Source: DASVWZ01 sp963708575 (GTDB lineage: Bacteria; Acidobacteriota; Terriglobia; Terriglobales; Acidobacteriaceae). Taken from it: 64,000 nucleotides of DNA. The stretch lies in the NCBI GenBank assembly GCA_963708575.1, contig CAVPTB010000007.1:2232001-2296000 (forward strand). The letters are read 5' to 3'. The notes beneath the pieces were generated by a model, which saw only the letters and a program-made list of their open reading frames with translations, was not told the origin of the DNA and ran no database searches. Both the position numbers and the translations under genes were made by a program. Shown piece by piece: positions 41,662 to 51,048 of the stretch; position 1 is the first letter of the stretch, and every line of letters starts with the position of its first letter.

Positions 41662-43071
41662 ATGGCTGATTTGGTTTCACATCCCGACGAGGTAAGGGTC
41701 GTCTCCAAGCGATTCGGCCAGGGCGCGACCGGCATCGATCGCTATCTGGAACTCGATGGCTACAAAGCCGTCCAGAAAGCCCTCGGCATGGGGCCTGAAG
41801 CGATCATCACTATGGTGAAAGATTCAGGACTTCGCGGACGAGGGGGTGCCGGCTTCAGCACCGGCTTGAAATGGTCGTTCGTACCGAAGCAGTCGGCCAA
41901 GCCGAAGTACATTCTTTGTAACGGCGACGAGAGCGAGCCGGGGACCTGCAAAGACCGGCTGATTTTCGAGCACGATCCCCACGCGGTGATTGAAGGCGTG
42001 ATGATCGCGGGCCTTGCAGTGGGATCGCACAGTGGCTACATCTACATTCGCGGCGAGTACCGCTATCTGTCAGTGATCATGCAGAAGGCGATCAAAGATG
42101 CTTACGCGAAGGGCTTTCTGGGCAAGAACATCTTTGGTAGTGGATATGACTTCGATATTTACTGGCACGGCGGCGCGGGCGCTTACGAAGTCGGCGAAGA
42201 ATCGGCGCTGATGGAATCGCTGGAAGGCAAGCGCGGCATTCCGCGTATCCGGCCGCCCTTCCCTGCCGTAGTCGGACTGTGGGGCGGGCCCACGGTGATC
42301 AATAATGCCGAGACCCTGGCGAGCGTTCCGCACATCATTTTGGGCGGAGCGGATTGGTACTCCAAGCTAGGCACTCCGAAAAATGGCGGTACGCGGCTGT
42401 TTTGCCTGGCAGGAAATCTCGAAAAGCCGGGGGTTTACGAGCTGCCCATGGGCTACAACCTAAAGAAGATGATCTATGAGGTTGGCGGCGGCATTCCGGG
42501 CGGGCGGAAACTCAAAGCAGTTGTGCCGGGCGGGTCGAGCACCCCAGTTCTGGTGCCGGAAGAGATCGATGTCCCAATGGATTTCGATTCGCTAATGAAA
42601 GCTGGGTCGATGCTCGGTTCGGGCGGCGTGGTGGTACTCGATGACACTAACTGCATTGTGAAGTTCGCGCTGCGAACGATCAAGTTCTATCAGCATGAAA
42701 GCTGCGGGTGGTGTATTCCCTGCCGCGAAGGAACGGACTGGCTCAAGAAAACGCTGACGCGATTCCACGCGGGAGCCGGCGTGAAGAAGGACATCGATAA
42801 CATTCAATATCTTTCGGAAAACATGCTGGGACGGACGTTCTGTCCGCTAGGCGATGCGGCGGCGATGCCGACCATTGCCTTCGTGAAGAAGTTTAGAAAA
42901 GAATTTGAAGATCATTTGGATGGGAAGCCGTGTCCGTTCGAGAAAGCTCGGGGCGGCGGAGCGGGTTCCGGTGATGGCTTGATTTGGTCGTGGGTCGCTA
43001 GTCGTTGGTCGTTAGCTAACGGCTTTGCGAATGACGAACGACCGACGGCGAACGACGAAATTTATGGCTGA
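41662..43071 (+). CDS. nuoF: NADH-quinone oxidoreductase subunit F
   Basis: 469-residue 51-kDa-type subunit that binds NADH, FMN and the [4Fe-4S] cluster N3. Seen: KDSGLRGRGGAGFSTGLKWS, CNGDESEPGTCKDRLIFEHD, the FMN/NADH-site Gly-rich loops (YWHGGAGAYEVGEESALMES), then ESCGWCIPCREGT and TFCPLGDAAAMPT with the four Cys of N3. The C-terminus is abnormal: after HLDGKPCPFEKARGGGAGSG it continues for about 25 residues encoded by an imperfect palindromic repeat (GLIWSWVASRWSLANGFAND and on). The stop overlaps the nuoG start by 8 bases. Confidence 0.96.
   Translation: MADLVSHPDEVRVVSKRFGQGATGIDRYLELDGYKAVQKALGMGPEAIITMVKDSGLRGRGGAGFSTGLKWSFVPKQSAKPKYILCNGDESEPGTCKDRLIFEHDPHAVIEGVMIAGLAVGSHSGYIYIRGEYRYLSVIMQKAIKDAYAKGFLGKNIFGSGYDFDIYWHGGAGAYEVGEESALMESLEGKRGIPRIRPPFPAVVGLWGGPTVINNAETLASVPHIILGGADWYSKLGTPKNGGTRLFCLAGNLEKPGVYELPMGYNLKKMIYEVGGGIPGGRKLKAVVPGGSSTPVLVPEEIDVPMDFDSLMKAGSMLGSGGVVVLDDTNCIVKFALRTIKFYQHESCGWCIPCREGTDWLKKTLTRFHAGAGVKKDIDNIQYLSENMLGRTFCPLGDAAAMPTIAFVKKFRKEFEDHLDGKPCPFEKARGGGAGSGDGLIWSWVASRWSLANGFANDERPTANDEIYG
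42980..43060. repeat. Imperfect palindromic repeat at the nuoF-nuoG junction
   Basis: GTCGCTAGTCGTTGGTCGTT-type sequence on the left is mirrored by GAACGACCGACGGCGAACGA on the right, about 20 bases each with mismatches. Its bases are read as the last part of nuoF. It resembles an intergenic repeat that has landed in coding sequence. Confidence 0.5.
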
Positions 43072-45421
43072 CGTAAACATCACGGTCGATGGAAAGAAGG
43101 TCGCGGCCCCAGCGGGGACGCTGCTGATCGAGGCTTGCAAGAGCGTCGGGATCGAAGTGCCCTCATTCTGCTACTACCCCAACCTGTCGCTTCAGGGCGC
43201 GTGCCGTATGTGCCTGGTGAAGATTGAGAAGATGCCGAAGCTGCAGACGGCATGCACGACAGTGATCACGGAAGGCATGGCGGTCACCACCGAAAGCGAC
43301 GAGATCCGGCAGGCGCGCAAGTCGATGGTGGAGTTGCTGCTGGGGAACCATCCCCTGGATTGCCCGGTCTGTGATGCCGGCGGCGAGTGCGAACTGCAGG
43401 ACATGACGTTCTCGTACGGCGCGGCAGAATCAAAGTTCATTGACATCAAGAATCATCGCGATGAGCAGCAGTGGTCGCCGGTGGTGTACTTCGACCGTCC
43501 GCGATGCATTCTGTGCTATCGCTGCGTGCGCGTTTGCGGTGAGGGCATGGACGTGTGGGCGCTCGGAGTGCAAAACCGCGGCGTAAGTTCGATCATCGCG
43601 CCCAATCAGGAAGATCATCTGGAGTGCGAAGAGTGCGGGATGTGTATCGATATTTGCCCGGTGGGCGCGCTGACCTCGGGAGCTTATCGCTACAAGACTC
43701 GGCCGTGGGAGATGAAGCACGTCGGCACAACCTGTACCCATTGCGCCGACGGTTGCAAGACCACGCTAGGAGTTCGCCGTTCCGACACCGGCATGGAGAT
43801 CGTGCGCGGTGACAACCGAGACAAGAGTGGAATGAACGGCGACTTTCTTTGTATCAAGGGCCGGTACGCTTTTGATTTTGCGAATAACCAGGAACGGTTG
43901 ACGCAGCCGTTGATTCGCCAGAATGGGCGACTGACTCCGGCGACTTGGGAACAGGCTTTCGAACTGATTGGCAAGCGCTTCAAAGAAGTCCGGGACCGCG
44001 ATGGTGGGCAGGCGATTGGCGTAGTGGGTTCGAGCCGCACTACGAATGAAGAGAATTACCTGCTGCAGAAATTTGCGCGGGTGGTTTTGCAGACTAATAA
44101 CATCGATCATCACCGGACCGCGGACTATCCGGCGTTCACTGCGGCACTGCGAGGCAAGCCTGACGTGACCGCCAGCATGCGGGACGTTTATAACGCTCCG
44201 GCGATTTTGTTGATTGGAAACAATCCTACGGACCAGCATCCACTTCTGGCCTGGCAGATCCGAAATAATGTTCGATTGCACCGGGCGAAGTTGTATGTAA
44301 TCAATTCGCAGCCAATCAAGTTACAACGCCAGGCTGCAGAGTTTGTTCAGATTCCGACGGGTAGCGAAGGCAGGCTTGCCGCTTATCTGGCGGGCGAGGA
44401 CTCGGCGGTCGATGCCGTCTCCAGTGATAAGACGAATCGCGAGGCCTGGATCGTTTTGCGCGATAAGTTGCGGTCTGAACAGAACCTGGTGATTGCATTC
44501 GGATCAGAAATCCGGGGAAAAGACATTGCGGCTGTGGCGCAATTTGCCGCAAGTGTCACCGGCGCAAAGTTGATTTGCCTGAGCGATTACGCAAATTCTC
44601 GCGGCGCATCTGACATGGGTCTTTACCCTGACCTGCTGCCGGGTTATCACCCCGCTTCTGTCGCTGGCCCACTCCACGAAGAGTGGGGAGGCATGCCCTC
44701 GGTTAAGGGCCTGACTTTACCCGAGATGATGGAGAGTGCCAAGAGCGGCAAGCTCAAGGCTCTGTACGTAGTTGGAGCGAACCCTGTCGGGCGCTTTGGG
44801 ATTGATCCGTTTGCCTTGAAGCAAAGCTTTGTTGTTGTGCAGGACATGTTCCTGACCGAGACTGCGAACATCGCAGACGTGGTTTTGCCGGCGGCTAACG
44901 CCTATGAGAAGTCGGGAACATTCACCAATACGTGCGGAGATCTGCAGATCGTAAAGAAAGCCGGTGAGGTGACGGCGACCAAGTCGGACTTCGAGATGAT
45001 CGTGCGCTTCGCCGACGCTTTGGGATTCGACGTTCGCAAGCTGGTGCCATTCGGTCGTGGCGAGCGCGTCGATATGGGTCAATCTCGCGGTGCACAGTCC
45101 GGCGAGGCCGATCGCCATGCAGTATGGCTTGAGGCGCACGGACTCGAACCCAAGATGACGCCGTTCGATCCCATGGCGATTCTCGACGAGATCCAGAGAC
45201 TGGTGCCCGGATATGACGTATCGCGTATGGACCTGCTTGCGGGTAACGATCAACACACTACGTTGTCTGGCAGCGGGCCAGGGGCATTGCATAGCCCAGA
45301 GTTGATTGTGCCGGCAGACGATGACTTGTTTAGTTCCGGCACCTTGGGACGTTATTCGCGCACATTGAATTCCGTAATGGAGAACCATCGGGTCCAGCCA
45401 GCCGAAGTCGCGGCTGATTGA
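43064..45421 (+). CDS. nuoG: NADH-quinone oxidoreductase subunit G
   Basis: 785-residue 75-kDa-type subunit that holds several iron-sulfur clusters. From the ATG at 43064: an N-terminal [2Fe-2S] domain (SFCYYPNLSLQGACRMCLVK), the His/Cys cluster N5 region (HPLDCPVCDAGGECELQD), and two [4Fe-4S] sets (PRCILCYRCVRVCGEG, CEECGMCIDICPVGAL). A molybdopterin-oxidoreductase-like fold follows (TCTHCADGCKTTLGV, then a region with IGNNPTDQHPLLAWQI and NPVGRFGIDPF), which lacks active cofactor in complex I. The length is within the family range. It overlaps nuoF and precedes nuoH by 36 bases. Confidence 0.96.
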   Translation: MADVNITVDGKKVAAPAGTLLIEACKSVGIEVPSFCYYPNLSLQGACRMCLVKIEKMPKLQTACTTVITEGMAVTTESDEIRQARKSMVELLLGNHPLDCPVCDAGGECELQDMTFSYGAAESKFIDIKNHRDEQQWSPVVYFDRPRCILCYRCVRVCGEGMDVWALGVQNRGVSSIIAPNQEDHLECEECGMCIDICPVGALTSGAYRYKTRPWEMKHVGTTCTHCADGCKTTLGVRRSDTGMEIVRGDNRDKSGMNGDFLCIKGRYAFDFANNQERLTQPLIRQNGRLTPATWEQAFELIGKRFKEVRDRDGGQAIGVVGSSRTTNEENYLLQKFARVVLQTNNIDHHRTADYPAFTAALRGKPDVTASMRDVYNAPAILLIGNNPTDQHPLLAWQIRNNVRLHRAKLYVINSQPIKLQRQAAEFVQIPTGSEGRLAAYLAGEDSAVDAVSSDKTNREAWIVLRDKLRSEQNLVIAFGSEIRGKDIAAVAQFAASVTGAKLICLSDYANSRGASDMGLYPDLLPGYHPASVAGPLHEEWGGMPSVKGLTLPEMMESAKSGKLKALYVVGANPVGRFGIDPFALKQSFVVVQDMFLTETANIADVVLPAANAYEKSGTFTNTCGDLQIVKKAGEVTATKSDFEMIVRFADALGFDVRKLVPFGRGERVDMGQSRGAQSGEADRHAVWLEAHGLEPKMTPFDPMAILDEIQRLVPGYDVSRMDLLAGNDQHTTLSGSGPGALHSPELIVPADDDLFSSGTLGRYSRTLNSVMENHRVQPAEVAAD

Positions 45422-45457
45422 TTGAACGCTCTCCATAATTTTTGAAAGAGTCCTAGA

Positions 45458-46495
45458 TTGAGCATTGGAATTTACATACTCGTGTCGCTGATCAAGACCG
45501 CGATTGCGGTTGGCATATTGCTGACTGCGGTGGCTTACAGCGTGTGGCTGGAACGAAAAGTGGTGGGCCGTATCCAGAACCGTTGGGGACCAACACGAGT
45601 GGGACCGTTCGGTTTGTTGCAGCCTTTGGCGGACGGCGTGAAGTTCATTTTCAAGGAAGATCTGACGCCGCCGCATGTGTACAAACCGCTCTATATTGCG
45701 GCGCCCATCATTGCGGTGACGTTTGCGATTTCGTCGATCGCGGTCATACCGATCGGGAATTCGATTACGCTCTTTGGCTTCACGACTCCGCTGGAGATCA
45801 CGGACGTCAACATTGGACTGTTAATCATTCTGGGAATCACGTCGCTGGGCGTGTACGGGGTGGCTTTGTCGGGATGGTCTTCGAACAGCAAGTATTCCCT
45901 GCTGGGTGGACTGCGCGCCAGCGCGCAGATGGTGAGCTACGAAATCGCACTTGGACTGTCGCTAGTTGGTGTGCTGATCATGGCTGGGAGTTTCAGCCTG
46001 CGGGACATCGTCAACGCACAGAGCGGGCACTTCTGGGGCTTCATCCCCCGCTGGAATATCTTCACCGGACAGTTTTTTGCCTTCTTTATTTATCTGATGG
46101 CGGCGTATGCCGAGACCAACCGTATTCCGTTCGACTTGCCAGAAGCGGAAACTGAGTTGGTGGCTGGTTACCACACGGAATACAGCGCGATGAAGTTTGC
46201 CATGTTCTTCATGGCGGAATACGCGAACATGATCACGGTGGGATGCCTGGCGACCCTGCTCTTTCTCGGAGGATGGCATGGACCGGTTTTCGGTCCGGCG
46301 ATCGTGCAGGCTCTTCTCCCAGTGTTTTGGTTTGTCGCCAAAGTTTTTGTGTTCATGTTTATTTACATCTGGGTGCGCGGTACGTTGCCGCGGTTCCGCT
46401 ATGACCAGTTGATGGCCTTTGGTTGGAAATTTCTTCTGCCGCTGGCCATTGCAAACTTGGTGATTACGGCTTTGATTGTGGCTTTGCGAGCTTAA
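45458..46495 (+). CDS. nuoH: NADH-quinone oxidoreductase subunit H
   Basis: 345-residue membrane subunit with eight helices that joins the peripheral arm and proton-pumping arm and lines the quinone channel. Seen: YSVWLERKVVGRIQNRWGPT, RVGPFGLLQPLADGVKFIFK, LGGLRASAQMVSYEIALGLS, and AETNRIPFDLPEAETELVAG with its conserved Glu residues. The start is TTG at 45458 with weak upstream signals. nuoI usually follows nuoH; here nuoJ follows directly. Confidence 0.96.
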   Translation: MSIGIYILVSLIKTAIAVGILLTAVAYSVWLERKVVGRIQNRWGPTRVGPFGLLQPLADGVKFIFKEDLTPPHVYKPLYIAAPIIAVTFAISSIAVIPIGNSITLFGFTTPLEITDVNIGLLIILGITSLGVYGVALSGWSSNSKYSLLGGLRASAQMVSYEIALGLSLVGVLIMAGSFSLRDIVNAQSGHFWGFIPRWNIFTGQFFAFFIYLMAAYAETNRIPFDLPEAETELVAGYHTEYSAMKFAMFFMAEYANMITVGCLATLLFLGGWHGPVFGPAIVQALLPVFWFVAKVFVFMFIYIWVRGTLPRFRYDQLMAFGWKFLLPLAIANLVITALIVALRA

Positions 46496-46518
46496 GCCGG
46501 CGGAACGCCGGCGCTACT

Positions 46519-47034
46519 ATGCTTCATTTGATCGTATTTTCGGTGTTCGGATTGATCTGCGTAGCGGGTGCGGTGAACCTGCTGGTGCAGAAGCATCCGA
46601 TCAACAGCGCCCTGTCACTGGTCGTGGTGATGGGATCGCTGGCGGTTGAGTATCTCCTGCTGGGCGCAGAATTCGTAGCTGCGGTACAGGTGATCGTTTA
46701 CGCCGGCGCCATCATGGTTCTGTTTGTGTTCGTCATCATGCTGCTAAATGCCGGCGAAGAAGAACACACATCCGCCAGCAAGGTGGCTCTGGCATTGGGC
46801 GTTCCGGGGGTACTGGTCGGCGGAATCCTGATCGCATGGGTCTTGCTGGTACATTCTGGCACCCAATCTGTAGCAGCCGGTGCCCTGCCTGGATCTCCGC
46901 GGACGATCGGATGGCTGCTGTTTCACGATTTCCTGCTTCCCTTTGAAGTGACTTCGATTCTCGTGCTGATTGCGATTCTGGGCGCTGTAGTTTTGGCAGC
47001 ACAACATGAATCGCCCGCGCGGAGGGAGGGCTGA
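46519..47034 (+). CDS. nuoJ: NADH-quinone oxidoreductase subunit J
   Basis: 171-residue membrane subunit of complex I with five helices. It has VNLLVQKHPINSALSLVVVM and EFVAAVQVIVYAGAIMVLFV, the helix with a pi-bulge that moves during coupling. The ATG at 46519 follows nuoH by 23 bases. Its stop and the nuoK start overlap (TGATG). Confidence 0.96.
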   Translation: MLHLIVFSVFGLICVAGAVNLLVQKHPINSALSLVVVMGSLAVEYLLLGAEFVAAVQVIVYAGAIMVLFVFVIMLLNAGEEEHTSASKVALALGVPGVLVGGILIAWVLLVHSGTQSVAAGALPGSPRTIGWLLFHDFLLPFEVTSILVLIAILGAVVLAAQHESPARREG

Positions 47035-47336
47035 TGGTTCCTCTTTCTTATTACCTGATCTTAAGTGGCATTCTGTTCACCTGTGGCGTGTTGGGTTTTC
47101 TGATCAAGCGCAACATCATCACCATTTTCATGTCCATCGAACTGATGCTCAACGGAGTGAATTTGTCCTTCGTGGCCTTTGCCGCGCAATGGCACGCGCT
47201 TAGCGGACAAGTGTTCGTGTTCTTCGTGATGGTCGTCGCGGCAGCCGAAGCCACCGTGGGGCTAGCCATCATCATCGCGTTATTCCGTACTCGCGAAACT
47301 TTGAATGTCGATCAAGTGAACCTGCTCAAACTATGA
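47034..47336 (+). CDS. nuoK: NADH-quinone oxidoreductase subunit K
   Basis: 100-residue membrane subunit with three helices. It carries the two conserved Glu residues of the proton path in MSIELMLNGVNLSF and VVAAAEATVGLAIIIALFRT. Its stop overlaps the nuoL ATG by 4 bases (ATGA). Confidence 0.97.
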   Translation: MVPLSYYLILSGILFTCGVLGFLIKRNIITIFMSIELMLNGVNLSFVAFAAQWHALSGQVFVFFVMVVAAAEATVGLAIIIALFRTRETLNVDQVNLLKL

Positions 47337-49537
47337 CACCGAACCTGCATCTCTGGCTCATTCCGATCCTGCCGCTGATTGGCGCTGCCATCAACGGCTT
47401 TTTCGGAAAGCGCTTCTCGCGACAGACAGTCACGGCGGTAGCCTGGACGTTCTGTGGCGCAGCGTTCGCTTATGCGGTTTGGGTTGTCATGCAGTTTCTC
47501 GGCGCCGGAGCCCAGCCATATTCCCAGGTTGCGGCGCACTGGATCCGCATCTCTGACTTCCAAGCCGACTTCGGGTTTTACCTTGATCGTCTTTCTATGG
47601 TGATGTTGCTGGTCGTCACCGGCGTGGGATTTCTCATTCACATCTATTCCGCCGGATACATGTGGGACGACCCCGGCTACTACCGTTTCTTCAGCTACCT
47701 GAACCTGTTCATGTTCTTCATGCTGACGCTGATCCTGGCCAACAACTATCTCGTCATGTTCATCGGGTGGGAAGGTGTCGGACTGGCGTCGTACCTGTTG
47801 ATCGGATTCTGGTTCACCAAGGATTCGGCCGCGGCAGCCGGTAAAAAGGCCTTCATCGTTAACCGCATCGGCGACTTCGGATTTCTGATCGCCCTGTTTC
47901 TATTGATCAAGCATTTCGGATCATTGAACTTTGAGCAACTGGCCTCGAGTATTTCCCCATTAGGAGTGGAAACAGCTGGAATCGGACTTCTGACCTCGAT
48001 CGGAATGTTGCTGATGGTCGGCGCGGCGGGCAAATCGGCCCAGATTCCTCTTTATGTCTGGCTGCCGGACGCGATGGAAGGTCCCACTCCGGTCTCGGCG
48101 CTGATCCACGCTGCCACGATGGTGACCGCAGGGGTCTACATGGTGGCACGATCGCACGTCATCTTCGATCGGGCGCCTTCGGCTTTGATGCTGGTTGCGA
48201 TCATCGGCACGCTGACGGCTATCTTCGCGGCAACCATTGGCATTACCCAGACAGATATCAAGAAGGTTCTCGCCTATTCCACGGTTTCGCAATTGGGTTA
48301 CATGTTCATGGCTTGCGGCGTGGCGGCTTACTCGGCCGGCATCTTTCATCTGATGACTCACGCGTTCTTTAAAGGACTGCTCTTCCTGGCGGCTGGGTCG
48401 GTCATTCATGCCGTGGGAGGCGAGCAGGACATGCGGAAAATGGGCGGCTTGCGCACCAAAATTCCGTGGACATTCTGGACCATGACGATGGGAACGTTTG
48501 CCATCGCCGGAATCCCCCCTCTGGCTGGATTCTTTTCAAAAGACGAGATTTTGTGGCAGACATACTCGAGTCCATATGGCAGCTGGGTATTCTGGCTGAT
48601 CGGTGTCATTACCGCATTCATCACTTCTTTCTATATGTTCCGGTTGTGGTTCATCACCTTCTTCGGCGAGTATCGCGGAGAGGAGGCCGGGCATGGGCAT
48701 GCGTCGCCAGATGTTCGGGATGATCCACACGGCACCGCATCCGGGACTGATCCCGATTGTGAACCTTCGGGTGACGTCCGAGACGATCCGCACGGGAGTT
48801 CAGCCCCCGTCCGTGACGATCCTCATGGCAGCTCAGCTCCAGTACGCGATGATCCGCATGGCAGTGCGGCCCGCGTGCATCACGATCATCACGCGCACAA
48901 GCACGGACATTCGCATGGCCATGGCGGCGTTCATGAGAGCCCGAAAGTGATGCTGATCCCTCTGGTGGTCCTGGCGATCCTGTCGGTTTGCGGCGGGTGG
49001 GTCGGGATTCACAACAAATTTGAGAATTTCCTGGCCCCAGTCTTCCAGGCCGGGCAGCCTAGCGCACAAGAAGGCACGGCCGCATCTGAATCTGGTCCGG
49101 CAGCGCCGCAATCGACGGAATCCCATGCCGAAGAGGGCGGCGGGCGTGAGACGCTGTTGATGGGCGTATCGATCCTAGCGGCTCTGGCGGGATTGTTCTT
49201 TGCATGGCTGCTCTATTACCGCAGGCCAGAACTGCCGCAACGCATTGCAAATTCACTGGGAAGGCTCTACCAGGCGGTTCTGAACAAGTATTACGTCGAT
49301 GAGTTGTATGCCGCTGTGTTCGTAAAGCCGCTCATCAACGGATCATCAAAAGTTCTCTGGCACGGCATCGATCAAGGCGTGATCGACGCAACTCTGGACA
49401 ACAGCGCCGCGGGCGCACGCGAAGTTTCGGACACCGTCCGCCACATGCAGTCGGGCAACATTCGTTCATACGCCGCTTGGGTTGCGGTGGGAGCCGCGGG
49501 AGTGATCGCTTACATGATCTGGTTGGGCACACGATGA
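47333..49537 (+). CDS. nuoL: NADH-quinone oxidoreductase subunit L with His-rich insertion
   Basis: 734-residue antiporter-like proton-pumping subunit, longer than the roughly 610-residue norm. The core is normal: NLFMFFMLTLILANNYLVMF, GWEGVGLASYLLIGFWF, VWLPDAMEGPTPVSALIHAA and VLAYSTVSQLGYMFMACGVA. After GEYRGEEAGHGHASP (about residue 460) comes a hydrophilic insertion with four copies of VRDDPHG, the last three spaced 11 residues apart, and then a run rich in His (HHDHHAHKHGHSHGHGG). The C-terminal lateral helix region resumes at SPKVMLIPLVVLAILSVCGG. The insertion faces the loop side and might bind metal. Confidence 0.95.
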   Translation: MTPNLHLWLIPILPLIGAAINGFFGKRFSRQTVTAVAWTFCGAAFAYAVWVVMQFLGAGAQPYSQVAAHWIRISDFQADFGFYLDRLSMVMLLVVTGVGFLIHIYSAGYMWDDPGYYRFFSYLNLFMFFMLTLILANNYLVMFIGWEGVGLASYLLIGFWFTKDSAAAAGKKAFIVNRIGDFGFLIALFLLIKHFGSLNFEQLASSISPLGVETAGIGLLTSIGMLLMVGAAGKSAQIPLYVWLPDAMEGPTPVSALIHAATMVTAGVYMVARSHVIFDRAPSALMLVAIIGTLTAIFAATIGITQTDIKKVLAYSTVSQLGYMFMACGVAAYSAGIFHLMTHAFFKGLLFLAAGSVIHAVGGEQDMRKMGGLRTKIPWTFWTMTMGTFAIAGIPPLAGFFSKDEILWQTYSSPYGSWVFWLIGVITAFITSFYMFRLWFITFFGEYRGEEAGHGHASPDVRDDPHGTASGTDPDCEPSGDVRDDPHGSSAPVRDDPHGSSAPVRDDPHGSAARVHHDHHAHKHGHSHGHGGVHESPKVMLIPLVVLAILSVCGGWVGIHNKFENFLAPVFQAGQPSAQEGTAASESGPAAPQSTESHAEEGGGRETLLMGVSILAALAGLFFAWLLYYRRPELPQRIANSLGRLYQAVLNKYYVDELYAAVFVKPLINGSSKVLWHGIDQGVIDATLDNSAAGAREVSDTVRHMQSGNIRSYAAWVAVGAAGVIAYMIWLGTR
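48700..48940 (+). repeat. 33-bp coding repeats and His-rich tract in nuoL
   Basis: Four copies encoding VRDDPHG; copies 2 to 4 are spaced 33 bases apart and keep the reading frame. They are followed by a tract encoding many His residues. Copies differ at third codon positions, which argues against a recent assembly duplication. Confidence 0.8.
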
Positions 49538-51048
49538 CGACGGCGCTGGATAACTCGATCCTCACGCTGGTGACGTTCATTCCTCTTGCCGGTGCATTAT
49601 TGCTTCTGGTACTGCCGAGGCGTGACCGCGACATCCGTATCTTCGCCCTGGTCATCACGTTGCTGGATTTTGTTTTGTCTTTGCATTTGCCCGTTCACTT
49701 TCATCGCGGGCTGAGCGGATTCCAGTACGAAATCGACAAGAGTTGGATTCCGAATCCGAACATTCACTACCACATGGCAGCTGACGGAATTTCCATGTGG
49801 CTGGTGGTGTTGACTACTTTCCTGACTCCGCTGTGCGTGCTCATTTCGTGGAAATCGATCAGCGAGCGGGTTAAAGAATTTTTCATTCTTCTCCTGGTTC
49901 TGGAGACGGCCCTGATTGGCGTGTTTCTTGCGCTTGATCTGTTCCTGTTCTACTTCTTCTGGGAATCGACGCTTATTCCGATGGCCCTGCTGATCGGCAT
50001 GTACGGCCATGGACGCAAAGTATATGCAGCAGTGAAGTTCTTCCTATACACGATGATTGCGTCGGTTTTCATGCTGGCCGGAATTCTGTGGCTCTACGCG
50101 AAGACGGGCAGCTTTGACTTCGTCATCATCCAAAACGCCATTCGCAACGGGCAAGTAGAAAACTTTGCGGCGGCCGCGCCGTGGCTATTCCTGGGCTTTT
50201 TCATCGCCTTTGCTGTGAAAGTGCCTCTCTTCCCTTTCCACACATGGTTGCCCGATGCTCACGTAGAAGCGCCCACTGCCGGATCGGTTTTACTGGCTGG
50301 CGTCCTGCTGAAGATGGGCACCTATGGCATGCTGCGCTTTAACCTGGGCCTATTCCCGGAGCAGTCTCGCAGCAACGCCTGGTGGATCATGATTCTGGCG
50401 CTTATTGGGATCATCTACGGCGCGCTGGTTGCCATGGTCCAACCCAATATGAAGAAGCTGATCGCCTACTCATCGATCAGCCACCTGGGATTCGTTGTAC
50501 TGGGGATTTTCAGCTTTACCCCAGCAGGTCTGTCTGGCGCAAGCTACATAATGCTGGCCCATGGCGTCGCCACCGGCGGACTGTTCATGCTGGCCGGCAT
50601 CATTTATGAGCGGCGGCATACCTATGAGATTTCCGAGTATGGCGGAATCGCCACGCCGATGCCGACATACGCCAAGTTCTTCCTATTTATCGTGTTGGCT
50701 TCGGTCGGACTGCCACTGCTCAATGGATTCATCGGAGAGTTCCTGGTACTGAGCGGTGCGTTTCAGGACCGTCCGATCTACGGGATCCTAGCCGCGACCG
50801 GCGTCATATGGAGCGCCTGCTACCTGTTGTGGATGTACCAGCGGGTGTTCTTCGGAAAGGTGACCCATCGGGTCAACGAGACCCTGCCTGACCTGAGCGC
50901 ACGCGAACAAGTCGCTCTGTGGCCGGCGGCGGTCGCTGCCCTCGTCATGGGAGTTGCGCCATTGATCTGGTTAAACACGATCGACACCGCGGTGCAGACC
51001 TCGCTGGCGCCCTTCGCGCAACTGGCGGCCCGGATGGTGGGCCAGTGA
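49534..51048 (+). CDS. nuoM: NADH-quinone oxidoreductase subunit M
   Basis: 504-residue antiporter-like proton-pumping subunit with about 14 helices. Seen: FFWESTLIPMALLIGMYG with the conserved Glu, FFIAFAVKVPLFPFHTWLPD with the conserved Lys, AHVEAPTAGSVLLAGVLLKM, and LIAYSSISHLGFVVLGIFSF. The ATG at 49534 overlaps the nuoL stop (ATGA). Its stop overlaps the nuoN GTG start. Confidence 0.97.
   Translation: MTTALDNSILTLVTFIPLAGALLLLVLPRRDRDIRIFALVITLLDFVLSLHLPVHFHRGLSGFQYEIDKSWIPNPNIHYHMAADGISMWLVVLTTFLTPLCVLISWKSISERVKEFFILLLVLETALIGVFLALDLFLFYFFWESTLIPMALLIGMYGHGRKVYAAVKFFLYTMIASVFMLAGILWLYAKTGSFDFVIIQNAIRNGQVENFAAAAPWLFLGFFIAFAVKVPLFPFHTWLPDAHVEAPTAGSVLLAGVLLKMGTYGMLRFNLGLFPEQSRSNAWWIMILALIGIIYGALVAMVQPNMKKLIAYSSISHLGFVVLGIFSFTPAGLSGASYIMLAHGVATGGLFMLAGIIYERRHTYEISEYGGIATPMPTYAKFFLFIVLASVGLPLLNGFIGEFLVLSGAFQDRPIYGILAATGVIWSACYLLWMYQRVFFGKVTHRVNETLPDLSAREQVALWPAAVAALVMGVAPLIWLNTIDTAVQTSLAPFAQLAARMVGQ

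Noticed and set aside
44717..45676. 319-codon open frame antisense to nuoG and nuoH
   Set aside because: It runs across two real genes on the other strand and shows no protein-family features.
48700..48940. The regular repeats in nuoL as a CRISPR-like array
   Set aside because: The units are coding in one frame, have no spacers of constant length with unrelated sequence, and no cas genes are present.
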